From contig NZ_QLMC01000004.1 of the NCBI RefSeq assembly GCF_003259745.1, positions 1 to 64,000 of the forward strand: 64,000 bases of DNA. The letters are read 5' to 3'. The stretch comes from Larkinella arboricola. GTDB lineage: Bacteria; Bacteroidota; Bacteroidia; Cytophagales; Spirosomataceae. The notes below the pieces were generated by a model that was given only the letters and a program-made list of their open reading frames with translations, made no database searches and was not told the origin of the DNA. Positions 6,977 through 16,424 of this stretch are shown one piece after another. Within the stretch, counting starts at the first letter, position 1, and each line of letters starts with the position of its first letter. Both the position numbers and the translations under genes were made by a program.

Positions 6977-8917
6977 ATGATTTCGATTACAAACCTGTCT
7001 TATTATCTCGGAAGCCGGGCGCTCTACGAAAATGCGTCGATGCACATCAAACCCGGTCAGAAAATTGGTCTTATTGGCCTCAACGGAACCGGAAAATCAA
7101 CCTTGCTGCGGCTGATTATTGGCGAATACCAACTCGATGGCGGGGTTATCTCCAAAGCGGGCGACGTGACCATCGGCTTTCTGAACCAGGATTTGCTTTC
7201 CTACCAGACCGATGACTCGATTCTGTCGGTGGCCATGCAGGCTTTTGAGCGCCAGAACCACCTGCAAAAGCAGATCGATTCGCTTCTGCACGAAATGGAA
7301 GTCGATTATCGCGATGCACTCGTGGATAAACTGGCCCGGGCGCAGGACGAGTTTGCGGCTTTGGACGGTTATACCATCCAATCAAAGGCGGAAGAGATTC
7401 TGGAAGGGTTGGGATTTACGACCGACGACCTGCACAAACCACTTCGGCAGTTTTCTGGGGGCTGGCGGATGCGCGTCATGCTGGCGAAACTGCTGCTCCA
7501 AAAGCCGTCGCTGCTGATGCTTGATGAGCCGACCAACCACCTTGACTTACCGTCTATTCAGTGGGTTGAAAAATATATTCAAAACTACGAAGGCGCCGTC
7601 ATTGTGGTTTCGCACGACCGCGAATTCCTGGACAATGTGGTGGACAGCATTGTGGAAGTTTCGGGTGCCAAACTGAACTTCTACGCCGGAAATTATTCGT
7701 ACTACATCGAGGAAAAAGCCCTGCGCAACGAAATTCAGCAGGGGGCTTACGAAAACCAGCAAGCCAAAATCCGGCAGACTGAACGGTTTATCGAACGGTT
7801 TAAGGCCAAGGCAACCAAGGCGAAGCAGGCGCAGAGCCGGGTGAAAATGCTGGAAAAAATGGAACTGGTGGATGCGGTGATTGACGAAAATGCCCGCGTT
7901 AATTTTCGGTTTAACTTCTCGACCCAGCCCGGTCGGCATATTCTGCACCTCGACGATGTGAGCAAATCGTATGGCGATAAAAAAATTCTGACCCACAGCA
8001 CCGCCCGCCTGGAACGCGGAGATCACGTGGCGCTGATTGGGGCCAACGGGAAAGGGAAATCGACCTTGCTGCGCATCATTGCCGGTACCGAACCGACTAC
8101 CAAAGGCGAACGGCGGCTCGGCCATAACGTCTCATTCAGCTTCTACGCCCAGCACCAGCTGGAGTCGCTGAACGTAGACGACAACATGCTGGAAGAACTC
8201 AAATCGGCCAACCCCACTAAGTCGGAAGCCGAATTACGGACGGTTTTGGGCTGTTTTCTGTTTACGGGCGATGATGTGTTCAAGAAAATCAAGGTGCTGT
8301 CCGGGGGCGAAAAATCGCGGGTAGCACTGGCAAAGGTGCTGCTGTCGCAGGCCAACTTCCTGTTGCTTGATGAGCCGACCAACCACCTGGATATGCAGTC
8401 GGTAAATATTCTGATTCAGGCGCTGGAGCAGTACGAAGGTACGTATGTGATTGTTTCCCACGACCGGTATTTCGTTTCGCGGATTGCCAACAAAATCTGG
8501 TACATCGAAGACGAGCAGGTGAAGGAATATCCCGGCACGTATGAGGAATACGAGTGGTGGATGGAAGAACGCAAGTCGAAGGGATCGGACGGCAAAGCCG
8601 CAGCGCCCTCGGTGGCGAAGTCAACCCCGCCGAGTCCCAAATCGTCCGCCAGCGACGATGAGCGCAAGGAACTGCAACGGGCTTTGAAGAAAGCGACGCA
8701 GCAGGCCAATGAGTTCGAGCAGAAAATTGCAAATCTGGAACAACAGAAAAAGCAGCTGGAAGCCGAACTGGCGACCCCGGCGGTGGTATCTGATGGGAAG
8801 AAACTCCAGGCCAAAACCACGGATTACCAACGACTCAAAACCCAGCTTGATACCGTTCAGGAGCAGTGGGAAGAAGTCATGCTGGAAGCCGAAGAACTGG
8901 AAAAAAAGCTGGCCTAA
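6977..8917 (+). CDS. ABC-F family ATPase (translation-factor type)
   Basis: The 646-residue protein has two ATP-binding cassettes and no membrane segments. First cassette: Walker A GLNGTGKST (34-42), signature FSGGW (159-163), Walker B with DEPTNHLD (179-190). Second cassette: GANGKGKST (355-363), LSGGE (441-445), DEPTNHLD (465-472). A charged linker joins them at about 245-300 and a C-terminal coiled coil runs from about 570. This is the architecture of Uup/YheS-like ABC-F proteins, which act on ribosomes rather than as transporters. A TAAATTTG promoter-like box ends only four bases before the ATG, so the message may be nearly leaderless. It is the first chromosomal gene after the tRNA. Confidence 0.93.
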   Translation: MISITNLSYYLGSRALYENASMHIKPGQKIGLIGLNGTGKSTLLRLIIGEYQLDGGVISKAGDVTIGFLNQDLLSYQTDDSILSVAMQAFERQNHLQKQIDSLLHEMEVDYRDALVDKLARAQDEFAALDGYTIQSKAEEILEGLGFTTDDLHKPLRQFSGGWRMRVMLAKLLLQKPSLLMLDEPTNHLDLPSIQWVEKYIQNYEGAVIVVSHDREFLDNVVDSIVEVSGAKLNFYAGNYSYYIEEKALRNEIQQGAYENQQAKIRQTERFIERFKAKATKAKQAQSRVKMLEKMELVDAVIDENARVNFRFNFSTQPGRHILHLDDVSKSYGDKKILTHSTARLERGDHVALIGANGKGKSTLLRIIAGTEPTTKGERRLGHNVSFSFYAQHQLESLNVDDNMLEELKSANPTKSEAELRTVLGCFLFTGDDVFKKIKVLSGGEKSRVALAKVLLSQANFLLLDEPTNHLDMQSVNILIQALEQYEGTYVIVSHDRYFVSRIANKIWYIEDEQVKEYPGTYEEYEWWMEERKSKGSDGKAAAPSVAKSTPPSPKSSASDDERKELQRALKKATQQANEFEQKIANLEQQKKQLEAELATPAVVSDGKKLQAKTTDYQRLKTQLDTVQEQWEEVMLEAEELEKKLA

Positions 8918-8971
8918 GTCTCAAAAATACAGCTTATCGACTCCCCGGCGATTCCGGTCGGAAACGGTGAC

Positions 8972-9922
8972 TCACGACCGTCCGGAAAGCGTTGGGGAGG
9001 CCGATGCGGCCACGGGCATCAGTTGCTGAACCGATAGCTTAATATTTCTGCAAATCGTTTCGGCTGGCAGATCGTTGGCGTCGGTGCCGAACGGATCTTC
9101 AATTTCCTCCGCAATGACTTCCAGACTCGCCAGCACGTAAGAAACAAAAACGGCAAACGGAATGACGAGGTAGTGCAGGTTGAAAACGTAGCCCAGCGGC
9201 AGCGTAATGCAATAAATGAAAATGAATTTTTTCAGAAAAGAGCTGTAGGAATAAGGGATGGGCGTTCTATGAATCCGTTCGCAGGCTCCGCAGATATCCA
9301 TGAAACTAAGCAATTCCGCATTGAGAAAAAGCAGATGTTCCGGTAAGATGATTCCCCGGCGCTGAAGTTCATATACTTTGCGGGTAATAGCCGCCGAAAT
9401 CTGTGCCGGAATGTGACCATCACGATCCAGGTCCGTGAGGTGAAACAGCGCGGACTCGGTAAATTCTTGTTCTATGAAACCCGTACGCAGGTGGTTTTTC
9501 ATCGCATAGGCGAAATTCGGAATCATTGTCCGGAAAAAATCCCGCTCCTCCGTCGCCATCTTGTCCAGCAAGGGTTCCAGTTTCAGGGCCAGATTCCGGC
9601 TGTTGTTCACCAGCGCCCCCCACTGCCGACGGCCTTCCCACCAGCGGTCGTAGGCCGTATTGGTCCGGAAAACCAGCAACATCGAGATCACAAATCCCAG
9701 CAGCGAGTGCATCAGCGAAATTTGTCTCAGATCCGAATTGTCTTTCAGTCCAAACACTTCGAGAATTAGAATCGCTACCAGGAACGCATAAACCGCCATA
9801 AGTCCCAGGTACGGCAACAGTTTACGAACGGTGTCGGCTTTTGGAAAGTTAATCAGGAACCGCACCCATTCTTTGGGGTTATAAGAGACGAGCGATTCGG
9901 AATTTATATCGTGCTTTCTCAA
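8972..9922 (-). CDS. Bestrophin-family ion channel protein
   Basis: This is a membrane protein of the bestrophin/UPF0187 family (anion or cation channel). It has hydrophobic segments soon after the start (LLPYLGLMAVYAFLVAILIL) and near the middle, and the family motif region RWWEGRRQWGALVNNSRNLA. The open frame extends to 10156, but the extra N-terminus overlaps the divergent T9SS plug gene and does not look like the family. Bestrophins begin shortly before the YNPKEW-type segment, so I chose the TTG at 9922 (317 residues); a TTG at 9958 is another option. Convergent with the ABC-F gene. Confidence 0.85.
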   Translation of the reverse strand: MRKHDINSESLVSYNPKEWVRFLINFPKADTVRKLLPYLGLMAVYAFLVAILILEVFGLKDNSDLRQISLMHSLLGFVISMLLVFRTNTAYDRWWEGRRQWGALVNNSRNLALKLEPLLDKMATEERDFFRTMIPNFAYAMKNHLRTGFIEQEFTESALFHLTDLDRDGHIPAQISAAITRKVYELQRRGIILPEHLLFLNAELLSFMDICGACERIHRTPIPYSYSSFLKKFIFIYCITLPLGYVFNLHYLVIPFAVFVSYVLASLEVIAEEIEDPFGTDANDLPAETICRNIKLSVQQLMPVAASASPTLSGRS

Positions 9923-9989
9923 AACAGTAATCTGGTTTTGTATAACTCTGACGCCCAAATTTCGTTCATACTCATGAGAATCTATCCGT

Positions 9990-11306
9990 ATGAAGCCATT
10001 CTTTCCTTTTTTTCTATTGTTTAACGTCCTGACGCTGGTACGGGTTTCTGCCCAGAAGTTGCCTACGGAAGATCGTATTTTTGAGAATACGATCAAAACC
10101 GTGCTGCTGTATCCCGTCATGGGCAGCGACCCGACCGACCCGGCGCAAACTCTCAACCCACCCGTTATCGATCAGGCTACCAACACGCAGCTTATGCTGG
10201 AGTTTGACGATCTGACGGCCAATTACCGTCCCTTCCGGGCTAAATTCGTGCATTGCAATGCCGACTGGCAGCAGTCCATCCTGAGCGATATTGAGTTTAC
10301 GTACGAATACAACGATTATCCGATTCAGGATTACCAGATTTCGCAGAACACCAAAATACCGTATTATCACTACCGGTTTCCGGTGCCGAAGATGAAATTG
10401 CCGGGCAATTACGTACTAGTGGTTTATAACGAGCGCAATCCGCGAGAGATTTATTTCAGCCGACGGTTTGTAACCTACATCAACCGTGTGGGGCTGGCGG
10501 CTACGGTGCAGTTTGCCAACGATCCGCAGCAACGGTTTACCGATCAGCAGATCAATTTTGAAATCAGCTACCGGGGCTATCCGCTTATTTCCCCGCAGGA
10601 AGACCTGAAAATCGTTATTCGGCAGAATTACCGCGACGATCGTGTGATCACCGGCCTGCGACCCACGAACGTGCGGGCGTTTGATAATATTCTGGAATAC
10701 AGGCTTTTTGACTTGAAAAACACTTTTCCCGGCGGCAATGAGTACCGGTATTTCGACACCCGGACGGTGTTGTCGCGCGGAAATTATATTCAGCAGATCG
10801 AACGGCGGGACGACCGTAACACGGCTTTTATCAACCCCGATGGCGTACGCAGTGTAGGGGCTTACGTGCAGACCGATGATTTTAACGGGCAGTATGTCAT
10901 CGATATTCTGGAAACCCATATCGGCGCTACCCAGGCCGATTACATCACGACGGTTTTTACGTTGCGGATGGACGAACTGGCCAACGCCGAAGTATTTGTG
11001 AACAGTGCCTTCAATTTCTGGCGGCTGGATGATCTCAACCGCATGACGTATGTGCCGGACTTGCGGGCCTATCAGGCCGAAATACCGTTGAAGCAGGGCG
11101 TTTACAACTATAACTACTCCGTGAAAGGAATACCGCCCCCCGTAGCCCGCTCCGGCATGAACCTCACGGCCAACGAGACGCTGGTTGAAGGCAATTATTC
11201 GGAGACCGAGAACGATTACGAAGTCTTTGTCTATCACCGTCCGCCAGCCGCGCGGGCCGATCAGTTAGTGGCTTACCGCCGGCTTGGTTACAACAAGCGG
11301 AAATAA
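9990..11306 (+). CDS. Type IX secretion system plug protein (DUF5103)
   Basis: The 438-residue secreted protein has an N-terminal signal peptide (about 1-21, ending VSAQ). The rest is beta-rich and matches the DUF5103 family as I know it (LEFDDLTAN, FVHCNADWQ, YHYRFPVP). In T9SS-bearing Bacteroidetes this family contributes the plug that closes the large SprA translocon from the periplasmic side. The window contains no other T9SS core genes, so the system must be dispersed, as is usual. It reads away from the bestrophin gene and ends in front of a strong bidirectional terminator. Confidence 0.85.
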   Translation: MKPFFPFFLLFNVLTLVRVSAQKLPTEDRIFENTIKTVLLYPVMGSDPTDPAQTLNPPVIDQATNTQLMLEFDDLTANYRPFRAKFVHCNADWQQSILSDIEFTYEYNDYPIQDYQISQNTKIPYYHYRFPVPKMKLPGNYVLVVYNERNPREIYFSRRFVTYINRVGLAATVQFANDPQQRFTDQQINFEISYRGYPLISPQEDLKIVIRQNYRDDRVITGLRPTNVRAFDNILEYRLFDLKNTFPGGNEYRYFDTRTVLSRGNYIQQIERRDDRNTAFINPDGVRSVGAYVQTDDFNGQYVIDILETHIGATQADYITTVFTLRMDELANAEVFVNSAFNFWRLDDLNRMTYVPDLRAYQAEIPLKQGVYNYNYSVKGIPPPVARSGMNLTANETLVEGNYSETENDYEVFVYHRPPAARADQLVAYRRLGYNKRK

Positions 11307-11425
11307 CTTAGTTCAGCAGCAAGTCCAGCAGTTCACCGCGCATTTCGGATCGAAGGGACCTTGCAGAAGGAATCCGGCGGAAAAACCGTAATACCGTTAT
11401 GGTCTGGCCCGAATCGGTGAAATAA

Positions 11426-11449
11426 AAAAGCGGGCCGAAGCCCGCTTTT
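11426..11449. terminator. Bidirectional terminator between DUF5103 gene and ychF
   Basis: A ten-base stem AAAAGCGGGC / GCCCGCTTTT closes a CGAA tetraloop and gives U-tracts in both directions. It separates two convergent genes. Confidence 0.9.
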
Positions 11450-11450
11450 G

Positions 11451-12554
11451 TTATGCGCTGTGTAAAAATTCCATCACGTCGCCATCCTCGACCACGTATT
11501 CCTTCCCCTCAACCGACAGTTTTCCGGCTTCCCGGACGGCGGCCTGCGATTTATACTGCACAAAATCCGGGATTTTGATAACCTGCGCCCGGATGAAATG
11601 TTTCTCAAAATCGGAGTGAATCACGCCCGCAGCCTGCGGAGCTTTCCAGCCGCGCTGAATCGTCCAGGCCCGAACTTCCTTAACCCCCGCCGTGAAGTAG
11701 GTAATCAGGTTCAGCAGCCGGTACGATGCTTTGATGAGCCGGTCCAGACCGGATTCCTGCAAACCGTATTCCTCCAGAAACAACAGACGTTCGTCGGGGT
11801 CTTCCATCTCGGCAATCTGGGCTTCGATGGCCGCACACACCACCACCACTTCCGCACCTTCGGCTTTCGCCATTTCTTTCAGTCGGTCGGAATACTGATT
11901 GCCGTCGGGCAGCGATTTTTCATCCACGTTGGCAACGTAAATAACCGGTTTGATGGTCAGTAACTGAAGCTCACCGACGGCAGCCTGGCTTTCTTCGGGC
12001 GTCGCATCCACAGACCGGGCGTTCTGGCCCGATTCCAGCGCTTTTTTGTATTTCAGCAGGGTTTCCAGCTCGGCTTTTGCTTTGGCGTCGCCACTGGCGC
12101 GGGCGGCTTTCTCGGTACGCTGGAGTTTACGATCCACCGATTCGAGGTCTTTCAGTTGCAGCTCGGCGTCGATAATTTCCTTGTCGAACAGCGGATCAAC
12201 GCGCCCTTCCACGTGCACAATGTTGTCGTCTTCAAAACAGCGAACGACGTGCACAATGGCATCCACTTCCCGGATGTTGGCCAGAAACTTATTGCCCAGG
12301 CCCTGTCCCTGACTGGCTCCTTTCACGAGTCCGGCGATATCGACAAACTCGATGATGGTGGGTACCACTTTCTGGGGCTTCACCAGGCTTTCCAGGGTAT
12401 CGAGCCGTTCGTCGGGAACGGTCACCACTCCGACGTTGGGATCTATGGTACAGAACGGGTAATTGGCAGCCTCGGCTTTCCCGCTCGAAATGGCATTAAA
12501 CAGCGTAGACTTCCCAACGTTAGGCAGTCCAACAATACCGCATTGTAAACTCAT
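11451..12554 (-). CDS. ychF: Ribosome-binding ATPase YchF (OLA1 family)
   Basis: The 367-residue protein has the family's usual length. The P-loop GLPNVGKS lies at 9-16, a [10 protein letters not shown] switch region at about 72-81, a helical coiled-coil insertion at about 125-200 and a C-terminal TGS domain ending the chain. YchF binds ATP rather than GTP in characterised members because its specificity motif is altered, and it associates with ribosomes. It is transcribed alone, with terminators or repeats on either side. Confidence 0.95.
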   Translation of the reverse strand: MSLQCGIVGLPNVGKSTLFNAISSGKAEAANYPFCTIDPNVGVVTVPDERLDTLESLVKPQKVVPTIIEFVDIAGLVKGASQGQGLGNKFLANIREVDAIVHVVRCFEDDNIVHVEGRVDPLFDKEIIDAELQLKDLESVDRKLQRTEKAARASGDAKAKAELETLLKYKKALESGQNARSVDATPEESQAAVGELQLLTIKPVIYVANVDEKSLPDGNQYSDRLKEMAKAEGAEVVVVCAAIEAQIAEMEDPDERLLFLEEYGLQESGLDRLIKASYRLLNLITYFTAGVKEVRAWTIQRGWKAPQAAGVIHSDFEKHFIRAQVIKIPDFVQYKSQAAVREAGKLSVEGKEYVVEDGDVMEFLHSA

Positions 12555-12593
12555 GAATCGTTAATTTTGACCGGGTCGCCGGTGCGATGAATA

Positions 12594-12656
12594 AATGAGT
12601 GAATGAGTGAATAAATAGGTGGCGAAACTATTCATCCAGACACTCATTCACTCATT
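12594..12656. repeat. Intergenic inverted repeat (family member A)
   Basis: Sixteen-base perfect arms lie at 12594-12609 and 12641-12656, made of AATGAGTG repeats, with a 31-base spacer. It lies upstream of ychF and belongs to the same style of A/T-rich, short-word palindromes found between several other genes in the window. Confidence 0.6.
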
Positions 12657-12691
12657 CGCAATTATTCCGCAAAGTTCGGATATTCAGGGGC

Positions 12692-12721
12692 AAAAACAAA
12701 AAAGCCTCCGGCGTCAGAGGC
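12692..12721 (-). terminator. Terminator of the DUF3276 gene
   Basis: Read on the minus strand, GCCTC and GAGGC pair around an eight-base loop, followed by TTTTTTGTTTTT. It lies 27 bases after the stop of the leftward gene. Confidence 0.65.
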
Positions 12722-12747
12722 AAACTACTGGTGAAGAATTCAGCCAA

Positions 12748-13071
12748 TTAGTCCCACTTGAGATCACTACCACCAACGTCTTCCAGTTCATCCTTGGCGG
12801 TGTACTGAGAAAAGTCGAAGTCGGGCATCAATTCCGTTTTAATGTACTGGATTGTGTCGTGTAGGGCGTCCGAAAATTTGTCAAAGTCTTCTTTATAAAG
12901 AAACATTTTGTGCTTCTCATAAATAAAACCGTCACCCTGCGGATGCCGACGGCTTTCGGTAATTGTCAGATAGTAGTCGTTCGCGCGGGTGGACTTTACA
13001 TCAAAAAAGTACGTGCGTTTTCCGGCCCTGACACGCTTGGAAAAGATTTTTTCTTTCTCTTTTTCTTCCAC
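12748..13071 (-). CDS. PUR-family nucleic acid-binding protein (DUF3276)
   Basis: The 107-residue protein matches the DUF3276/PUR-alpha-like family widespread in Bacteroidetes. A basic start is followed by RVRAGKRTYFFDVKSTRAND and YYLTITESRR, then by the FLYKEDFDKF helix region. The family folds as a Whirly-like PUR domain that binds single-stranded nucleic acid; in Borrelia a relative acts as an RNA/DNA-binding regulator. The acidic C-terminus ends in DLKWD. It stands alone and is divergent from the RlpA-like gene. Confidence 0.85.
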   Translation of the reverse strand: MEEKEKEKIFSKRVRAGKRTYFFDVKSTRANDYYLTITESRRHPQGDGFIYEKHKMFLYKEDFDKFSDALHDTIQYIKTELMPDFDFSQYTAKDELEDVGGSDLKWD

Positions 13072-13215
13072 AATCTCTGGTGGTTTGGGTGATTTAAACG
13101 CTAAAATAGTCGGATTAGTATAACTAGCAAAAACTTTGCCTGAAATTAATTTTCATAGCGTACGGCCTAATCGGTACGGTTTTGGCAGGAGACGGTATTA
13201 AACAAGGGAAACATA

Positions 13216-13245
13216 TTGCTTCTTAAGCTGTTGCTGTTATCTTTG
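13216..13245 (+). promoter_or_regulatory. Promoter of the RlpA-like gene
   Basis: TTG at 13216-13218, a 19-base spacer and TATCTTTG at 13238-13245 match the Bacteroidetes primary-sigma promoter (TTTG and TAnnTTTG). It predicts a leader of about 85 bases before the ATG. Confidence 0.6.
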
Positions 13246-13271
13246 TAAATAAGGAATGATCATATTCCAGG

Positions 13272-13311
13272 AAGAGGTGGGGCGGATGTGTCTGACGCTC
13301 AGCCTCTTTTT
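13272..13311 (+). terminator. Terminator-like hairpin in the RlpA leader
   Basis: AAGAGG (13272-13277) pairs with CCTCTT (13303-13308), with a further GCG/CGC inside, and the stem is followed by T residues. It lies between promoter and start codon, so it could act as an attenuator or end a short leader RNA. Confidence 0.4.
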
Positions 13312-13334
13312 GTTTTCACCAAACCCCAAACTGT

Positions 13335-13778
13335 ATGAGTATCATCGTAACGATCATGCTGATGTTTACCAGCATGAAAATGAAACCGACTGAGGCTCAT
13401 TCGAGTCTCATACAGAAAGGAAAGGCTTCTTTCTACTCAAAACGCTTACATGGGAAGAAAACCACCAGCGGAGAACGCTATCTCAGTGACCAACTAACGG
13501 CCGCGCACCCTTCCCTTCCTATGAATACCCTGGTCGAAGTGACCAATTTAGAAAACAATCAGTCCGTGGTCGTCCGCATTAACGACCGGGGCCCCCACCG
13601 CAAAGGCCGTATTATCGATCTGACGTACAGAGCGGCCAAAACCATCGGAATGGTTAGCACCGGCATTGCCAACGTGGCCGTTCGGGTCGTGGGCCAAAAA
13701 CGGACCATGAGCCTGCCGGCTGTCGTCGCACTCGCTCCGACGGACCCTGAGGTAGTTCTGCCCGCCGACAACATTTAA
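13335..13778 (+). CDS. RlpA-like double-psi beta-barrel protein
   Basis: The 147-residue protein starts with a hydrophobic segment (about 2-15) that can act as a signal peptide or anchor. A double-psi beta-barrel domain follows (about 28-117) with the motifs GKASFYSKRLHGKKTTSGE, AAHPSLPMNTLVEVTN and RINDRGP. The conserved acidic residue of the RINDRGP motif is present. RlpA proteins act on septal peptidoglycan, as lytic transglycosylases in some species; the SPOR domain of long RlpA proteins is absent here. Fed by its own promoter and a leader with a terminator-like hairpin. Confidence 0.85.
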   Translation: MSIIVTIMLMFTSMKMKPTEAHSSLIQKGKASFYSKRLHGKKTTSGERYLSDQLTAAHPSLPMNTLVEVTNLENNQSVVVRINDRGPHRKGRIIDLTYRAAKTIGMVSTGIANVAVRVVGQKRTMSLPAVVALAPTDPEVVLPADNI

Positions 13779-13933
13779 AGCGCGGAATACGTTTTTGTAT
13801 CGCGACTGGATCTCGGAAACATTTTGTAAGTTGCACCGGACGCCTTTCAGACACGAGGCCGATTGTAGTTCCGGTTACCAGTCAACAAAATGAACCCGTT
13901 GGATGATCCGGCCGCGATCTTTATTTTCAGACT

Positions 13934-14845
13934 ATGGCAGCGCAAATAGATTTACTCAAGGTCCGGGAGTACGGTAATGTCGAGTTTCTGGCCCGGCAGT
14001 TGGTAGAAGGCTTTATCACCGGTTTGCACAAGTCTCCGTTTCACGGTTTTTCGGTCGAGTTTGCCGAACACCGGCTCTACAATACCGGCGAAAGTACCCG
14101 GTATATTGACTGGAAGGTATACGCCAAAACCGAGCGGTTGTTTGTCAAACGGTTCGAAGAAGAAACCAACCTGCGTTGTCACCTGCTGCTCGATACCTCG
14201 TCGACGATGTACTATCCGGAGCCGGGGTACGGCAAAATCACGTTCAGTATTCTGGCGGCTGCCAGCATTGCTTATTTGCTGCAACGTCAGAAGGATGCCG
14301 TCAGCCTGACCACCTTTGCCGAAAATATTGATCTTCAGACGCAGACCAAATCAACGCCCTCACACGTCCATAAAATTTTTCAGCAACTGAATAGTCTGCT
14401 GCAACAGCCCGCGCCCCTGCGGAGAACCTCGGCGGCTGAGGTGATTCACCAACTGGCCGAAAAAATCAACAAACGTTCACTGGTGGTTATTTTCAGCGAT
14501 ATGTTTGAGAATGTGTCCGAGGTCGATCACCTGTTTTCGGCTCTGCAACACCTGCGCCACAACCTCCACGAAGTGCTGATCTTCCACGTGACGGACAAAA
14601 AGACGGAAGAAGATTTTGCGTTTGACGAACGCCCCTACGAATTCATTGATCTGGAAACGGGCGAAAAAGTGAAGGTGCAACCTAATCAGGTGCGGGGCAA
14701 TTACCAGCAGGCGGTCAAGAGTTTTTACCACGAACTGAAACTGCGCTGCGGCCAGTACCGGATTGATTTCATCGAAGCCGACATTGCTCAGGGTTTTGAC
14801 CAGATTCTAACGGGTTATCTCGTCAAACGGACCAAGATGAAATAA
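13934..14845 (+). CDS. DUF58 domain protein (VWA-like)
   Basis: The 303-residue soluble protein has the DUF58 signature early in the chain (GFSVEFAEHRLYNTGESTRY, then DWKVYAKTERLFVKRFEEE). A von Willebrand A-like fold follows with LLLDTSSTM (about 93-101). DUF58 proteins in Bacteroidetes are usually encoded with MoxR ATPases and BatA/B proteins. Here no MoxR gene is next to it, and the BatA-like gene of this window is some 26 kb away. The start at 13934 is the only ATG before the conserved region. Confidence 0.88.
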   Translation: MAAQIDLLKVREYGNVEFLARQLVEGFITGLHKSPFHGFSVEFAEHRLYNTGESTRYIDWKVYAKTERLFVKRFEEETNLRCHLLLDTSSTMYYPEPGYGKITFSILAAASIAYLLQRQKDAVSLTTFAENIDLQTQTKSTPSHVHKIFQQLNSLLQQPAPLRRTSAAEVIHQLAEKINKRSLVVIFSDMFENVSEVDHLFSALQHLRHNLHEVLIFHVTDKKTEEDFAFDERPYEFIDLETGEKVKVQPNQVRGNYQQAVKSFYHELKLRCGQYRIDFIEADIAQGFDQILTGYLVKRTKMK

Positions 14846-14923
14846 GCTTTCTCTTCAGCCACTATCTGTTTGGCATACCGGCAAACGAAAAAACCGTTTT
14901 GCCTTCCCTCATATCCAAAAAAC

Positions 14924-14952
14924 AAAAGGAAGGACATCTAATCCTTCCTTTT
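14924..14952. terminator. Bidirectional terminator
   Basis: Eleven-base arms AAAAGGAAGGA / TCCTTCCTTTT around a seven-base loop lie between two convergent genes. Confidence 0.85.
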
Positions 14953-14975
14953 TAAATCAATCTGTAACCCGCTGG

Positions 14976-16409
14976 TTATTTCCCCTTTACACTTGCCTTG
15001 GCGTCTTTGGCCGGGGCCGCCTTTTTCAGCTTCTGCTGTTGCAGGAAGTTAAAATAACCCTCCAGATCTTCAACCGGCAGGCGCCGGGCCAGGATTCTTT
15101 TGTCTCTGTCGAGCACATAAACCGTCGGGGTCGAATACACGTCGTATTTCTTTTTGTAATCGACGGGCGCGCTCGGGCCGAACACGTTCAGCAGGTTTTG
15201 CAGTTTAAATTCGTGGATAAATTTCTTCCACTGGGCCTCCGTTTTGCCAATCGCTACTGCATAGACCTGCACACCTTTGGCCTTGTTTTGCTCATAGAAC
15301 TTCCTGAGCCCCGGAGCCGACTCCCGGCAGTGGCCACACTCGGGGTCGTAGAAAAAGGTAACAGTATATTCGGCCTTCACATCATGCAGGGGCCGCCAGC
15401 GTCCGAGTGTATCCTGCAAACGCACATTGGGCAGGATTTTTCCGGCCAGCAGCGGCTTCAGGATCGCCACGCGTTCGCGCATACTAGTGAGCGTGGACGT
15501 ATCACTCAGGGGCATCACACCGGTCAGCCAGTATTTTTCGGCCATGTGGATGAACAACCCGTCGGTATTCAGCACTTTTTTCTGCTCTTCGTACTGGTTC
15601 GTAATGTACCAGATCGTATACTGTAGCATGTCCTTGTTCGCTTTGGCTTTATTGACCAGATAATCAGCCGCCGGAATGAGCGAATCAACGGTCTGCACCG
15701 TCAGTTCTTTCAGGTAACGATCAATTTTGTTTTGCAGAAACGGGGTTCGTCGCAGCCGCTCGTCCGAAAAATCAAAACCGTCCCAGTAGTGATTTCGGTA
15801 ATAATTAAACACCCAGTTGGAATCCGGACGGCCGTTGGCGAGCCTGGGCGCTTCCGGTATTTCGGGCTCTTCGGCGGCTCGGAACAACTTCACCGTTAGT
15901 GTATTGGCGTTTTTCGCCAGAAAATCTTTGCGGTATGCTTCTATTTCTTTTTTGAGTGCGGCCAGTTGCGCGGCCGAACCGCCCTGTTTTTGCAAAGCAC
16001 CGATTTCTCCGTACTTTTTGCTCATGAATTTCTGATAACCGTAAAAAATTTCGTTTTCCCGCGAGCCGGTTACCTTCATCGATTCAATGGCGTTGACGGT
16101 ATCGGCTTCAATCGAAAACCGCTGTTCGCCAATCACGAGTTGCAGCACGGGTTTGGCATTGACCACAATCATGTACAGACCACCGGGCAGTTCTTTGGCT
16201 CCGTCGAACACCAGACGGCCTTCGGCATCGGCCGTAGCGGTATCTAGGGGCGTAAACTGCGTGGCGCCGTAAAAGTGGGCCAGGTAAGCGGTTTTATTGG
16301 CCAGTCCTTTAATGTGAGCCGTCACCAGATGACCTCCGGGCGATTGGGCCAGCAGGAGGGAGGTCGAAAGCAACAGCAGAAGAGCCGTAAAACTGAATCG
16401 TCGATTCAT
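14976..16409 (-). CDS. Thioredoxin-like periplasmic protein (DUF4369-type N-terminus)
   Basis: I start the protein at the ATG 16409 because a clear signal peptide follows (basic MNRRF, then a leucine-rich core). This gives 477 residues; the frame opens 11 codons earlier. An N-terminal beta domain of the DUF4369 type (about 25-110) is followed by a helical middle and a thioredoxin fold with the redox motif C358-G-H-C361. Such TlpA/ResA-like proteins reduce disulfides in the periplasm of Bacteroidetes. The C-terminus is Lys/Ala-rich. A TAACTTTG box on the minus strand at 16444-16451 could drive it. Divergent from the YdcF gene. Confidence 0.85.
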   Translation of the reverse strand: MNRRFSFTALLLLLSTSLLLAQSPGGHLVTAHIKGLANKTAYLAHFYGATQFTPLDTATADAEGRLVFDGAKELPGGLYMIVVNAKPVLQLVIGEQRFSIEADTVNAIESMKVTGSRENEIFYGYQKFMSKKYGEIGALQKQGGSAAQLAALKKEIEAYRKDFLAKNANTLTVKLFRAAEEPEIPEAPRLANGRPDSNWVFNYYRNHYWDGFDFSDERLRRTPFLQNKIDRYLKELTVQTVDSLIPAADYLVNKAKANKDMLQYTIWYITNQYEEQKKVLNTDGLFIHMAEKYWLTGVMPLSDTSTLTSMRERVAILKPLLAGKILPNVRLQDTLGRWRPLHDVKAEYTVTFFYDPECGHCRESAPGLRKFYEQNKAKGVQVYAVAIGKTEAQWKKFIHEFKLQNLLNVFGPSAPVDYKKKYDVYSTPTVYVLDRDKRILARRLPVEDLEGYFNFLQQQKLKKAAPAKDAKASVKGK

Positions 16410-16424
16410 GAATAAAGCGGTTGG

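Noticed and set aside
8972-9030. Frames on the plus strand after the ABC-F gene
   Set aside because: They overlap the C-terminus of the bestrophin gene, which has family motifs.
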